Part shown: in pieces, positions 47,488 through 58,511 of the stretch | Layout of the letters: every line of letters starts with the position of its first letter | How positions within the stretch are numbered: the first letter of the stretch is position 1 | DNA from: Acridotheres tristis | Lineage: Eukaryota > Chordata > Aves > Passeriformes > Sturnidae | Direction of reading: 5' to 3' | Length of the DNA stretch: 64,000 nt | Assembly: GCA_037013685.1 (NCBI GenBank) | Contig: CM072885.1 | Span: 71,015,285 to 71,079,284 of the forward strand | Made by a program: the position numbers and the translations under genes | Notes under the pieces: generated by a model | Database searches by the model: none | Seen by the model: only the letters and a program-made list of their open reading frames with translations | What the model was told of the DNA's origin: nothing

Positions 47488-48690
47488 TTGTAAAAGCCAG
47501 CTGTTCTCTGTTTTACAAGTCACTGCAACTAGAAAATCACTAGATAGGTCTGATAGCACACCACATTCTTCTCTGTTGAATGAGTTCTTTTCACACCAGT
47601 GAGATCCATTTGTACCTCAAGGATAACCTTGGCTGGCAAAATCAAATTTGAAGAAGTCTATTAAGGGTTTCTGATTTTATTCAGCTCGAACAGCAGCTCA
47701 GAGATGTGTGTGCTGTTTGGCTGGGTGTGCTGCTTACCTGCATTTCTGATTTGGCCTCTGCCTACACTAACAGCTAAAAATCCAGTGGTCTTTGGGATTG
47801 CTCCTAAATTATTGCATGAGTTTTATTATTAGAATAATGAGCTTATTACAGTGGAAATTAAAAATTAGCAGCAGATGGGTGTCCAATCTTCTTGGCTATT
47901 TTCTGATAGACGATGAGGCATTCAAAAAGCAAAAATCTTTTGCTTACATGGGAAAAACTGCCCAACACTTAAAGGCAGTAACACTTAAACTGTTGGAAGA
48001 TTTGTTTTATCAACAGCTTCATCTTCTTTGAAATAAAGCATGCTGTATCACTTCAAAGACTACAAATAGATCTTTATTGTCACAATACATCATATTAGAA
48101 AGGAATATTAAGACTGTCACTCAACTTTCTTTGTGTGCTGGAGAATATGTGTGTCTGTAACTCTGTTCCTAAGATCCCCAGACCTGCTAAACTGAGCAAT
48201 GATTTTCAGTCCCCTCAGTCTCTCTGCAAAGGGAGTTGGTTTGTCTGTTTGGAAAAAGCAAAAATCAGAGGAATTTTTTCTGCTGACTCCTGCTGTCTGC
48301 ACGCTGTCCCTTTTGGTGACAGGGACAATGGGCTGGAAGCAACGTTGGAGTCAGATCAGCACCCTGACCTGAGGTGGCAATTACTGAGAATTCCCTGCCT
48401 GCCACATCCTGGCACTGGCTCACTCTGCTCAACACCAACCTTAATATTTAGTTTCTTTCTATTCAGATTGTGTCTGCTGATTACTGTGGAACCCATAAAA
48501 CTTTTCTCAAGGTAATAATAGGCAGGATTCAACAATGAAGGGCTGAAATAAGAAAAGGGAAATTTCAAATTGAGCTTTGAGAGTATTCAATGCATCCAGC
48601 CTTGCAGAGCTCTGCACTGAAATGGTTGTATGAGTATTTAGGAGGAAAAATAAGTTGTTTGTGGAAATCCAGAGAGCCAGAGCAACACAG
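47488..48690. other. Single-copy non-coding DNA
   Basis: No exon or repeat family was recognised. Confidence 0.4.
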
Positions 48691-48760
48691 CTAGTAATAT
48701 ATAATATATAAACCACAATACATATAATATAATATATATAATAATATATAAGCCACAATT
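48691..48760. repeat. TA-rich microsatellite
   Basis: AATATA and ATATAATA words with two copies of AATATATAA(A/G)CCACAA about 40 bp apart. This indicates a short tandem duplication within a TA-rich tract. Confidence 0.85.
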
Positions 48761-49546
48761 CTTATTAAAACACAACAATAAGTTGAAAAAATGCATGTTA
48801 AACAAGCTTAGGCAACAAATATAGTTCAGAAAATTGTCATATATTTATTAATTGATATTTATTTATTGCTGTGTGATAAGGAATGTATGTTTCACAAGTT
48901 ACAGACACTGATTCAGGTAGAGCTGCAAAAACAAAGAACAACAAAACCAAAACAGTCTTTAACAAGAGTTTCTGCTTCTCAACTTTTAAATGTTTGCTCC
49001 TGTTTTTCTAGATGTCACAGCAGAGTAGACAAATGTCAGTCCTGGCACTGGTGGTCAAAGCTCACTTGGTTTCCACAAAATGGGGAAGACATGGTTAGAC
49101 TCACCATAAAGGAGAGAGAGCAGAGAGACACACAGATGATGGTTTATTCTTTCCAAAGAAATGAGCAAGAAGCAGGCAGGAGGCAGAAAAGCAGCCAAAA
49201 AACCTAAAAAATGATTGTGGTCAAGGCCACAGTTTTGTTACTGAAGCAGGAAAGGTCCAGGTCATTATCAATATTTCAATGGATAACTAACTGTAGGCTC
49301 TGCATCATGCAAAAAAATACAAACAAAGCCTAATAATAATAAAAAAAATGAAACCATTAAACCATCCTTTCTACAGCACAGATCTATTATGATCTGATAA
49401 GTAAAATTCCCTCCCCAATCTTCAGCCAGTGCAATGTGAAACAGGAATGGGGTTTAGCAGCCAGGCACCTGAGAATCCCTCAGGGGACACTGATGTCCCT
49501 TGGAACCCCTCCTGCTGCTTCAGCAACAGGACTTTTCAGCAAAAAA
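48761..49546. other. Single-copy AT-rich non-coding DNA
   Basis: No exon or repeat family was recognised. Confidence 0.4.
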
Positions 49547-50054
49547 ATCCCTCTTTGGGGGTCCCCATCCCTCTTCGGGGGGTCCCCATCCCTCTTTGGG
49601 GGTCCCCATCCCTCTTTGGGGTTCCCATCCCTCTTCGGGGGGTCCTCATCCCTCTTCGGGGGGTCCTCATCCCTCTTTGGGGGTCCCCATCTCTCTTTGG
49701 GGTTCCCATCCCTCTTTGGGGGTCCCCATCCCTCTTTGGGGTTCCCCATCCCTTTTTGGGGGTCCCCATCCCTCTTTGGGGTTCCCCATCCCTCTTTGGG
49801 GGTTCCCATCCCTCTTTGGGGGTTCCCCATCCCTCTTTGGGGTTCCCCATCCCTCTTTGGGGGTTCCCATCCCTTTTTGGGGGTCCCCATCCCTCTTTGG
49901 GGTTCCCCATCCCTCTTTGGGGGGGTCCCATCCCTCTTTGGGGTTCCCATCCCTCTTTGGGGGTCCCCATCTCTCTTTGGGGGTCCCCATCCCTCTCTGG
50001 GGGTTCCCATCCCTCTTTGGGGGTCCCCATCCCTCTTTGGGGGTCCCCATCCCT
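49547..50054. repeat. 20-bp minisatellite, about 25 copies
   Basis: Units of 19-21 bp read ATCCCTCTTTGGGGGTCCCC with variation in the length of the G- and C-runs and in TTT against TTC. Each unit holds a self-complementary GGGG-T-CCCC core, so each copy can fold into a small hairpin, and both strands carry regularly spaced G-runs. Unit length drifts between phases, so frames are open in several phases at once, up to 296 codons at 49500-50390. These are translations of the array and not a gene. Confidence 0.97.
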
Positions 50055-50549
50055 GCTGTTGAGGGTGACAGCAGTGACAAAACTCCATCAATTGTGCACA
50101 GCTCGAAGGGGACAATGTTGGGGACACTGGCTGAACCCCTAACCTGGAGCACAGAGGGGCACACAGGGTTTGTTCCTCTCGGAGCTGGGCAGCCCCTGGC
50201 ACTTCCCCAGGTTCCCAATTTAACCCTTAAGCTGCCTGGGAAAACAGCCCAGTCCTGGCACCCCAATACCAGGCTTGGGATGTGCCACGGATTGGCTTTA
50301 TGGGATAACCCACTGAGGGTTGGATTTATGGGATCTGTGCCCCACACAGACGTGGCACGGAGCAAAACGTGCTGCAGGATTTACGCCTGAATTCACCCGG
50401 TGAATTTACAGCAGTAAAGATATTTTTTCCTCTCCCAGCCCAGCAGTGCTCCTGAGGCAGGGGCACAGGTGTATTGCCTCAAGAGCAGAACGTGGCCCTG
50501 TATTCCTGCTGGTGTGAGGAAAAACAGAAGGATAAGCCAGGAAAATTGT
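50055..50549. other. G+C-rich non-coding stretch
   Basis: Single-copy sequence to the right of the 20-bp array. Nothing was recognised. Confidence 0.4.
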
Positions 50550-50760
50550 CAGGGAGCAGATTGTAAAAGCATGTTTAATTTTGTTTGCTGGAGGAATAAT
50601 CGGCACTAGCTACAACCCTGCGAGTTATCATTTCTAGTGCATTATTGCTAATTAGTAAATGTATTACAGCCTAATTTGATCTCTCAGAGAAGGCACTTTT
50701 TAGGAGGAAGATATTTCTGTGGAGTGATGAAATAAGAATGCCATTATCAGGTTGGGGTTT
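50550..50760. promoter_or_regulatory. Enhancer-like segment with TAAT cores (candidate)
   Basis: TTTAATTTTG near 50575, the palindrome-like GCTAATTAG at 50647-50655, TGTATTACAG near 50660 and CCTAATTTGATC near 50670 cluster in about 110 bp. No tandem repeat is present. The call rests on motif density alone. Confidence 0.23.
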
Positions 50761-52540
50761 TTCTCTTCTTTTTGCTGCTGGAGAACAATATTTGTATTTT
50801 ATATCCATGGCACCTGTCGCTGCCCTTTTCCTTAGACCTTTCCCAATTTCTTCAGGAAAACTCTTTCAGGAAAAGTTCTCTGGTCTTCACCTGCTGCTCC
50901 TATCCCAGTGAAAACAGCACGTGTTGTCTATCAGAGTGTGCAATGGGCAGTGCAGCAGGGAGAGAAGGAAATGCAAATTCCCAGTTTTATTGTGCAGTGC
51001 CAGCCATGAATTTCCCCCCATATCTTGTAGGACTTGTCCGAATGAAGGTGACCAAGCAGGTGTTTGCATTTCCCTTTTTTTCCATATCAGTTTTCCCCTG
51101 CAGCTGCCTCAGGGAAGTCACCCTCCACACAAGTCTTGGGTTTGTGCATCTTCATTTACATCCCCACACCATTCCTGCTGGATTATCCTGTGCTGTGAAC
51201 GGGCTTTCACTGAGTCACTTCTCTACTCGAAAGTTGTTCATGCCTCTTTTCTCCTGAATTGTGCAAGTAAAAGGTTTCCAAGGGAGAGAAGTTGGTTTGG
51301 TGTTTTAAAAAAAAAATAATGGTTTTGATCAGGGAGCTGTTAAAGAGATTTTCCAGAGGCTCCTTTTTTTTTGTGCTGCCTTTTGGTGGAGACAAACCCC
51401 TACCAATAAGTCTTTTTATGCTTTTAAAAACATGTTTTTCCTTGTTTCTGCCTTGACTGATTCTATCTGCACTTAAAACATACAAATAAGTTCATGTTGA
51501 GACACAAACAGCCACAAGAAAAAACAAGACCTAAGAGCAGTACAGAAAATATTTGTTATTGTGGGTCTATTTCACCAGGAGTTGATATTGGATAACCTCT
51601 TATTTGTGGTTCAAGTATTTTTATTTCAATTGGGTTACTCAAAGACGTGAGGTTACTGAGGGATGGAAGCCTTTGTGGGTTTGTATCTCTGGATGTGCTT
51701 TAATTCAGTATTTCCTGTGTGGAATACCACTTATTTTTTTTTTAAAGTGTGCTACAAACTAACATATCATAAAAAATAATTCTGCCTAATAATGTGATTC
51801 TTAATTAGTCTATTTTTTTTTGTTTGTGTTTTTTACTGTTATTGATTTATCTATTAAAAGACTCCCTCTGATTTTAGGCACAACTGAAATTAAATCCCTT
51901 AGGCTTTAACTGTGAAGCTGGAGAAGCTTATTAGGATTTTTAACATTCCAAGTTGCTTTCTGAACAGATTGCACCAGCTAGTTGATGAAACTTGAGCTAA
52001 TTACTCTAATGTTGACAAATGCACTAGCACAAAAAAGTCACATGTGCAAAAAAAAAAAATTAAAATTGCAGCTCTTCAGGAAATGCTAAGTAGATTCAGT
52101 GATTTGTGGGTGTAAGAGAAAGATGTTTGCAGAGGTTTCTTTAGAAAGAGAAGAAAGAAATTACAAAAAAGACTACATATAAACAAAATGGAAAATGCCT
52201 TTGCTTTTAGAAAATTGAAATGAATCAATTGGATAGTTGGGAGGGTGAGAAACTGCTCTCACAGCCTCGCTGTGTTGGGGGGTCCTGAGAATTCCTACAG
52301 AGCCTCTTCATCTGCAGCATCACACCCAGGAGAGTTGGGTCCCAGGCTTTGGGGACAGCCAGCATCTCCTCAGGGCTCTCCTCTGTGCCCAGCTACATCC
52401 AAAAAGGGAAAAACTGTATTAAAATCCAGAGAGGTCCACAAGCCCTGAAATTGGAATACTCATCAATTTCTATTTTTTTTAAAAAAATTGTTCTTGTCTA
52501 TGGAGATGCACACACAAACTAAGGGATAGAAATTATTATG
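50761..52540. other. Single-copy non-coding DNA
   Basis: The part at 51880-52030 also has several TAAT-type cores (for example GAGCTAATTACTCTAATG near 51994). Open frames of up to 161 codons (50772-51257) carry no recognisable domain. Confidence 0.4.
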
Positions 52541-52862
52541 GGTATCACAGTATGACCATGAATGTTGTCATAGAGAGGCTTGGGTTGAAAAAAAACCTTA
52601 AAGCTCATCCCATTCCCACCCCCTGCCATGAGCAGGGACATTTCCACTCTCCCAGGCTGCTCAGAGCCCCTTCCAGCCTGACTTTGAACACTTGCAGGGA
52701 TGGAGCATCCACAGCTCCTGTGGAAAACCTGTTCCAGTGCCTCATCACCCTCAGTAAAGGATTTAATTGAAACATCCAATCCAAATCTCTCCTCTCTTAG
52801 TTTCACAATATTCCTCCTTGTCTTATCACTATCTGTCCATGTAAATATGCACTTGAGGTAAT
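52541..52862 (-). mobile_element. CR1 LINE 3' fragment, minus strand
   Basis: The plus strand shows the reverse complement of a CR1 3' end: CTTAAAGCTCATCCCATTCC, CACCCCCTGCCATGAGCAGG, GAACACTTGCAGGGATGGAG, CATCCACAGCTCCTGTGG, CCTGTTCCAGTGCCTCATCA and a CTCCTTGTCTTATCACTAT segment. The 3' end is at the left. It is 5'-truncated and moderately diverged. No coding capacity remains. Confidence 0.92.
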
Positions 52863-53209
52863 CCAAACAATCTTAACCCTGCTCAAATTTTCCTTGTAAA
52901 AGGACATGGGAAAAAAAATGCTCAACTAATTGCTGATATTTCAGTTCAATACCCTTTAAGCTTAAATGGAAGCAGTGTGGCTATGACATGGTTTCCTGCC
53001 ATTTAAACTTACTATGCCTCAGAGAGAAATATAGTGTCTTGTCTTTCTTTTTTTCTTTTTTTTTTTCTTTTACTATTTACTTAATAGTTTTGACCTTTCA
53101 GCCAATTGTCCTTATCCGTCATTACAGTGTATGATCAATCATTTCATGCCTTGTCATCTATAAAATACCAGCAGGAGGGTAATGTTTTATATTATATTGC
53201 TTTTCTTGA
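52863..53209. other. Short non-coding spacer
   Basis: Contains T-runs near 53050-53070. Nothing else was recognised. Confidence 0.4.
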
Positions 53210-53329
53210 GTTGTTTGGGGTTTTTGTTTTTGGTTTTTTTTTGGGGGGGGATTGTTTTTTATTGTTTCTGGGGTTTTTTGGGGGTGTTTGTTTGGGTTTT
53301 CTTGGTTTGGTTTGTTTTTTGTTTTTTTT
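53210..53329. repeat. G/T-rich tract between two CR1 copies
   Basis: Nearly all G and T on the plus strand, with four exceptions near 53251, 53261, 53268 and 53301. It has an eight-base G-run near 53243-53250 and repeated GGTTTGG words. It lies between a minus-strand and a plus-strand CR1 copy. Confidence 0.93.
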
Positions 53330-53435
53330 AAATCATGGTGTCATCCTGTTTACTGTGAAGAAGGAAGAAAAAAAAATGCTTCGAGTCTCAGTGGTTTAAT
53401 CAACTCGATGGATTTCATGGATGTTAAGTAGCTGG

Positions 53436-53620
53436 AGGGAGGCTGGTGAGGTACAGAATTCCCAGGGAAGCTGTGGTTGTTTCCCTGGCAGAGTTCCAGG
53501 CCAGGCTGGATGGGGCTCTGAGCAGTCAGGTGTAGTGAAAGGTGTCCCTGCCCATGGCAGGGCTTTGGAGCGAGGGGATCTTTAAGATCCCTTCCAACCC
53601 AAACCATTCTATGATTCTAA
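53436..53620 (+). mobile_element. CR1 LINE 3' fragment
   Basis: A well-preserved avian CR1 3' end reads GGCTGGTGAGGTACAGAATT, CAGGCCAGGCTGGATGGGGC, AAAGGTGTCCCTGCCCATGG, GATCTTTAAGATCCCTTCC, AACCCAAACC and terminal ATTCTATGATTCT. It is about 185 bp, severely 5'-truncated, and the best single piece of evidence for a bird genome here. Its start faces away from the CR1 at 52541-52862, so the pair is divergent. Confidence 0.94.
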
Positions 53621-56600
53621 AACTCACTGCAAGCTTGCTTGTCACTTTAATTTTGGTTTTTAATAAGGGTCAGTGCTTTAAAAGGCACCAAACAAGCTGT
53701 TTCTGTTTGTCCCTGACTTCCTTCTGAATTTCTGAGCTGGAAGCAGGGGCAGAAGTGTCCAGTGACATTAAATATCTGTGCAAAGCTACAGATATTGATC
53801 TGCAGATGGCCAGTCCTTCAGTCAGGACAGGGTTTGGGGTTACTGCAGATTCAGGTGCCCTTCACTGCAAATAAACCTGTGCAAAGGTGAAATCGTCAGG
53901 AGCACTGCTGCAGCAGGAGCCTCAATGACATTTACAGACAGAGCATCACTTACAGCCTTACCTGGAGCACGAAGCCAGAGAGGTGCAGGGGTCGTGGGCT
54001 GCCAGGAGAGCTGTGACACTGTGCAAACATCTCCAAGCCTGGCCTGAGAACAGCCTGCTGCTCTCAGAAAGGTCTCTGTGGTTTGGTGCAGTGCCAAGTA
54101 AACATGTCTAATGATTCCTCCTCCAGCAGCAGCATGTAGGCTGCTCCCAGAGGAGCAGCACAGGAAAGGCTGAGCCAGGCTCTTCCTGGGGCACAGCACT
54201 TTGGGGTTTTTTTACCACAATATTGCTGGTGGTAAGGGTTAAGTGATTTAGGATCTGCAGTACGTGTGGAAATCACACTTTTTGCTTCTCTTATTGCCCT
54301 AATTACAAGCCTGGGATAATAGCACTTCTTGTTTTCCCACGGGGCATTAGGAGCATGAGTACATGAAAAATTGAGAGAGCTGGAGCTGCCACATGGTGAC
54401 CCAGTAATGGGGGCACCTGAAGAGTCTTTGGGTAAACAGCTTCAGCATAAACATCCACTTGCATCCCTAAACTCAAAAAATGTCAAGTGCACTTTTATAA
54501 ACTTCACAAGTGGTTTGCACGGTGCTGTTTCTCTCAGGGTGGGGAGTCCTTTTGTGTCGTTATTTCAGGGAGGCAGAGTAGTCATGCAAATGATTTGGAG
54601 AGAATTAGGAAACTTGGGGGAATACAGATCAGACAGAGTGAAAAGCAAGGAGACCAAGCATATGACAAACTTCAAGCATGTATTATTTGTGCAATTATTT
54701 GGCATTCCTTCTTAGCTGAAAGAAGTTAAGTCTTCCCTGTGCCTGTGAACACCAAGGACATCATTTATTATCTGAACCTTTAAAGTATCTTGGTTTTATT
54801 TGGGATAATTGGAGTTGTTCTATCAACAGATTTTCTGTGATCCTAACACCTAGCATGAAAAGGATAATATAAAGAAAGGTGAAGATGCAAACACACTGCT
54901 AAGGTTTGGGGCTTGTAAAGCAAGCTTTGCACAGCTCTAGCTGTAATTCTTTAAAATATACATACGTCCCTTTGATGTTGTCTGGAATGAGAAGTCAGAT
55001 ATAATACTCCCAACCTGGCTGCTGCTCACTGCTGAAGCCAACGAGCAGCAGAGAAGCAGAGGAGTGTGCTTTGAAGTGTTTGGTACCACACGAAGAAATG
55101 AGCATTTCAATGAGAATGTACCAAATGCAAGAGGCTGCCACTGAGATGCACTTGAAAGTCAAACATAAGGACAGAACCCAGAGTTCACCTTCAGGTTTGC
55201 ATCTGGACCTTGTCGTGGGGATATTTATACCCTCAGCCAGGGCCATGAATAGAAAGGAGCAAAAGCTGAAACTGAGGTCCCAGTCAAAACTTCCATGGAT
55301 GATGGATCTGCGTGTGCAGCTCCAGTCTGGTTTTGATCTCTAATACCTTGCTCATCCGTGGCTTTTCAGCAGGGCAGTTCAAAGGGAAAACGGAGGAGAG
55401 AACTGTGTAATTAACTGGATTTTATGGAGCAGGGTCCAAGGCAGAAAGCAACGTCTCAGTGCCTGTGCAAGGTCCTGCATCTCTGCAGTGGCACAGGGAG
55501 GTCTGACCCCCCTGTTCGTGGCCTCTTAGTGGGGTTTGTTCTGTCCAGCAGGTTCTATAGATCAAAGGATTGATCCTAAAGAGCCAAAAGTAAATATTGA
55601 GCACGCCAAAGAATTATTGTAATGAATGCACAGCGTCCATTGCCTAGTGATCAAAAAAAATCAAACCCTTGATTTTTAATATTGGATTATTCCTCCTTCA
55701 AGAAGGGTCACACTCCACAGCATCCTTCCAGCCTTTTATTACTATGTCTCATCTCAATATTAAGTGCCATTAAATATTTAAATTTTCATTAAATATCATG
55801 ACAATATTTTCTCGTTTTCTTTCTGTTCCTCTCCTACTCATCCTCAACCCTGTCTGCTTGTTTGATCCCTAGTAATCTCTGATGTGGCATATTCACAGAA
55901 CTAGCTAAAATTGCTCCAAGACCCTGTTCCTTAATGATAATAACTAGTATATAATCATACTTTAAGCTAAGGGGAGGGCTTGTTTTCACCATGTGCACAG
56001 AATTTAATTTATTTTATTTATATGTTACTCTTACGAAATTCTTCCACAAATCTTTACAACTAATTTTGGTTTTGCTGTCTCACTATTCATCAAAACCACG
56101 AGTTTCTGGCAGTACTGAGCACTCTTTGCCATCCCTATTTAGCCCAGATTCAGTTCTGTGATGCACAGGATGCACAGCCAGACCTGCCATGTGTGTGGTG
56201 AGCTCATCCTCCCTCTGTGTGTAACTGAACTGAAACCGTGGCACAGGGTTCCAAATCCTAAAAATACAATTCACTTCAACTCTGAATCACAGCAACTTGA
56301 AACAAACGAGTTTATGCTACTGTGTTTTAATGGAACTGATTGAAAAGGGAAAAGAGAAAGGTGGCTGTGAGGAGTTCATTCTGCCATCATGCTCTGCATT
56401 AATCTTTTCTCATATTAGAATGTTCTCAAACAATTTATCTGTGCAGGAGCACAGCAGGACTTGTGCTTTGTCTCCATTACCTTAAAAACCTTTAGAACCT
56501 CTATCCTTAATCTGAAACATTCAGCAATATGAGTTTTGCAGGAGTGATGGTGTTTTGGGGTGGATGGTTATTTTTGTTGCTGGTTAGTTGGTTCATTGAT

Positions 56601-58486
56601 TATTTTCTCTTTGGTGTTTGGTTTTTTTGAAGTGACTTCAAAATGACTTCAGCTGCCTGAAAACCTAGCTCTTCACTGGGATCTAATTTTAGTATAAATC
56701 TATCATTACAATGCAGAAATGAGCCTGAGTGGACAATGGAAAATAATCTGGTCTTGCAGATGAGCATTTGTAACGGGGAAAAATAAATTTTAAAAAATCG
56801 CTGACAGAAAGGTTTGAATGGCACACCTGAATTTTGCCTTCTTGGCACTGGGAAAAGAGTTGAAAACAATTCCTTTCCCTGATTAGCAATAGCTCAGTTC
56901 AGTGTTACAAGGAGGGAAATTTTAGCTACTCAGAGGCACAAATGATGCTGTTTGCTTTTCCCACCCAGTGAACAGGAATTGGAACCAGCCAAGCAGCTTT
57001 CAGACACCTGGTCCAGCTGTTTGATACAATTACAAACTTCCTGGCCTTTGCTTGCTCCTGTCTTCATTGGGAACACCTGCTTCTGCTCACTCACTCTGCT
57101 AACAGCCATCAAAGAGTTAATTCACATTTTAGCACAAATGAAAGGATGGGAATTTCTAACAGGAGAATGGGAAACAATAATGATTTTCTTTTTTTCTGAG
57201 CAGTTACTATTCATGCTTAGAAGCAAAATGCACATGTCTAATAAGGAAGGATTAGTTCTTTCTTTCCTTGTTTTGTTTTCATGCACTATCAAAATGCTGT
57301 AATGCTTGGTTTGCAAAACCTTATGGAGAAATGTATTTTTGAATATGTACAGTACAGGCACTTCTTTTGAGGAAGGAAAAATAATAATAATAAAGGCAAA
57401 GAGAAGATCTTGAGTTTGAAAGGGTTTCTTGCAGGACTCATTTACAATTCTATTTCTTAATCTGTTTAAGTAATATACACTGATGGTGGAAAAATTATAC
57501 AAAGATTATGCATAAACTATCAAGGGGGGGCTGTTTTAAAGAAAAGCCAACCTTAGAATTTTTACCTAATCGTTATTGAAGTTGTAAGCCAGCAAAGCCT
57601 TATGTCCCTAACCAAATGACTGAGCATAAATGCATTTCTAGATGGCTCTTTAATGTTAAGTGACAAGGAAAGGCAGCCACTTAAAAGTATTTGACATTCA
57701 TAAGCATCCAAAAGACTTTCTGTCATTTTCTATTTATCCACTCACCAGGCCAGAAAAAGCCACGTTGCTTTGTTTTCCCCCACTCTCCCAGGGCAGCAGT
57801 CAAGGCTCGTGTGTCAAACCTTGGCTCTCCTCACCTGTGCCCCGTGGTGTCCCTAGCCCTGCTCCTCTTCCTCTTTGCTTTTGGGTGCCCATGGCCAGGG
57901 AGGAGAGCCTCAGCTGGAATTCCTGCCTGCAGCCTGACAGGATTAAAGCCACACCAGGGCACTCCTGCCCCTCCCCAAGCCAGCACTGCCCCTTCCAGCA
58001 GCAGGATTGGGCTGGGAGCTCATTGACAACTGCCTGGAAAAAATAAAATACCCAGCTCATTTTAAGTGCCTTCCTTTTAAGGGTATTTTGGGGGATTTTC
58101 TCACATGACACAGCTTTTAGTTTAAAAGATGGTGGTAGTGTTCTTCAACACCTTTTATTTCAGCTGGCGTGCACTTTGTATAATCAGCTTTGCATGCAGA
58201 ATGTGTTCACTCAACAACAGCATAGGAATGCTTCTTTTTAAATAAAGGAAAAAGGTTCTCTTTCTTAAAATTCTTTTTTTCTAAAAATTTCTGATGTTGA
58301 ATGAAGTTTGTTCAAGAGTATTTAGGCCACTAAATTTCTAAGGTAATCGCGTTGGAAAAAATGGAATATTTTGCCACAAGGAAATAAATATTATGAAAAA
58401 CTAGAGTTGAAAAAAAAAATGTTTTCAGGAAAAAAGCACAGGAAACTTTCTGAAGTGTTCTAAGCAGCGTAACAGGCAGACTAAAC
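53621..58486. other. Long single-copy non-coding stretch
   Basis: No repeat family was recognised. An (AAT)4 run occurs near 57382-57393. The part at 57780-58030 is G+C-rich. Open frames reach 128 codons (57660-58046) with no recognisable domain. Confidence 0.4.
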
Positions 58487-58511
58487 AAAAAAAAAAAAAA
58501 AAAAAAAAAAA
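58487..58511 (+). repeat. Poly-A tract, 25 bp
   Basis: An uninterrupted run of 25 A with no recognisable retroposon upstream. Confidence 0.9.

Noticed and set aside
49429..50390. Long Pro/Gly/Ser/Leu-rich open frames of 160-296 codons on both strands
   Set aside because: They are open in several phases because the 20-bp array drifts in phase and lacks stop codons. No start context, splice signal or domain supports a gene.
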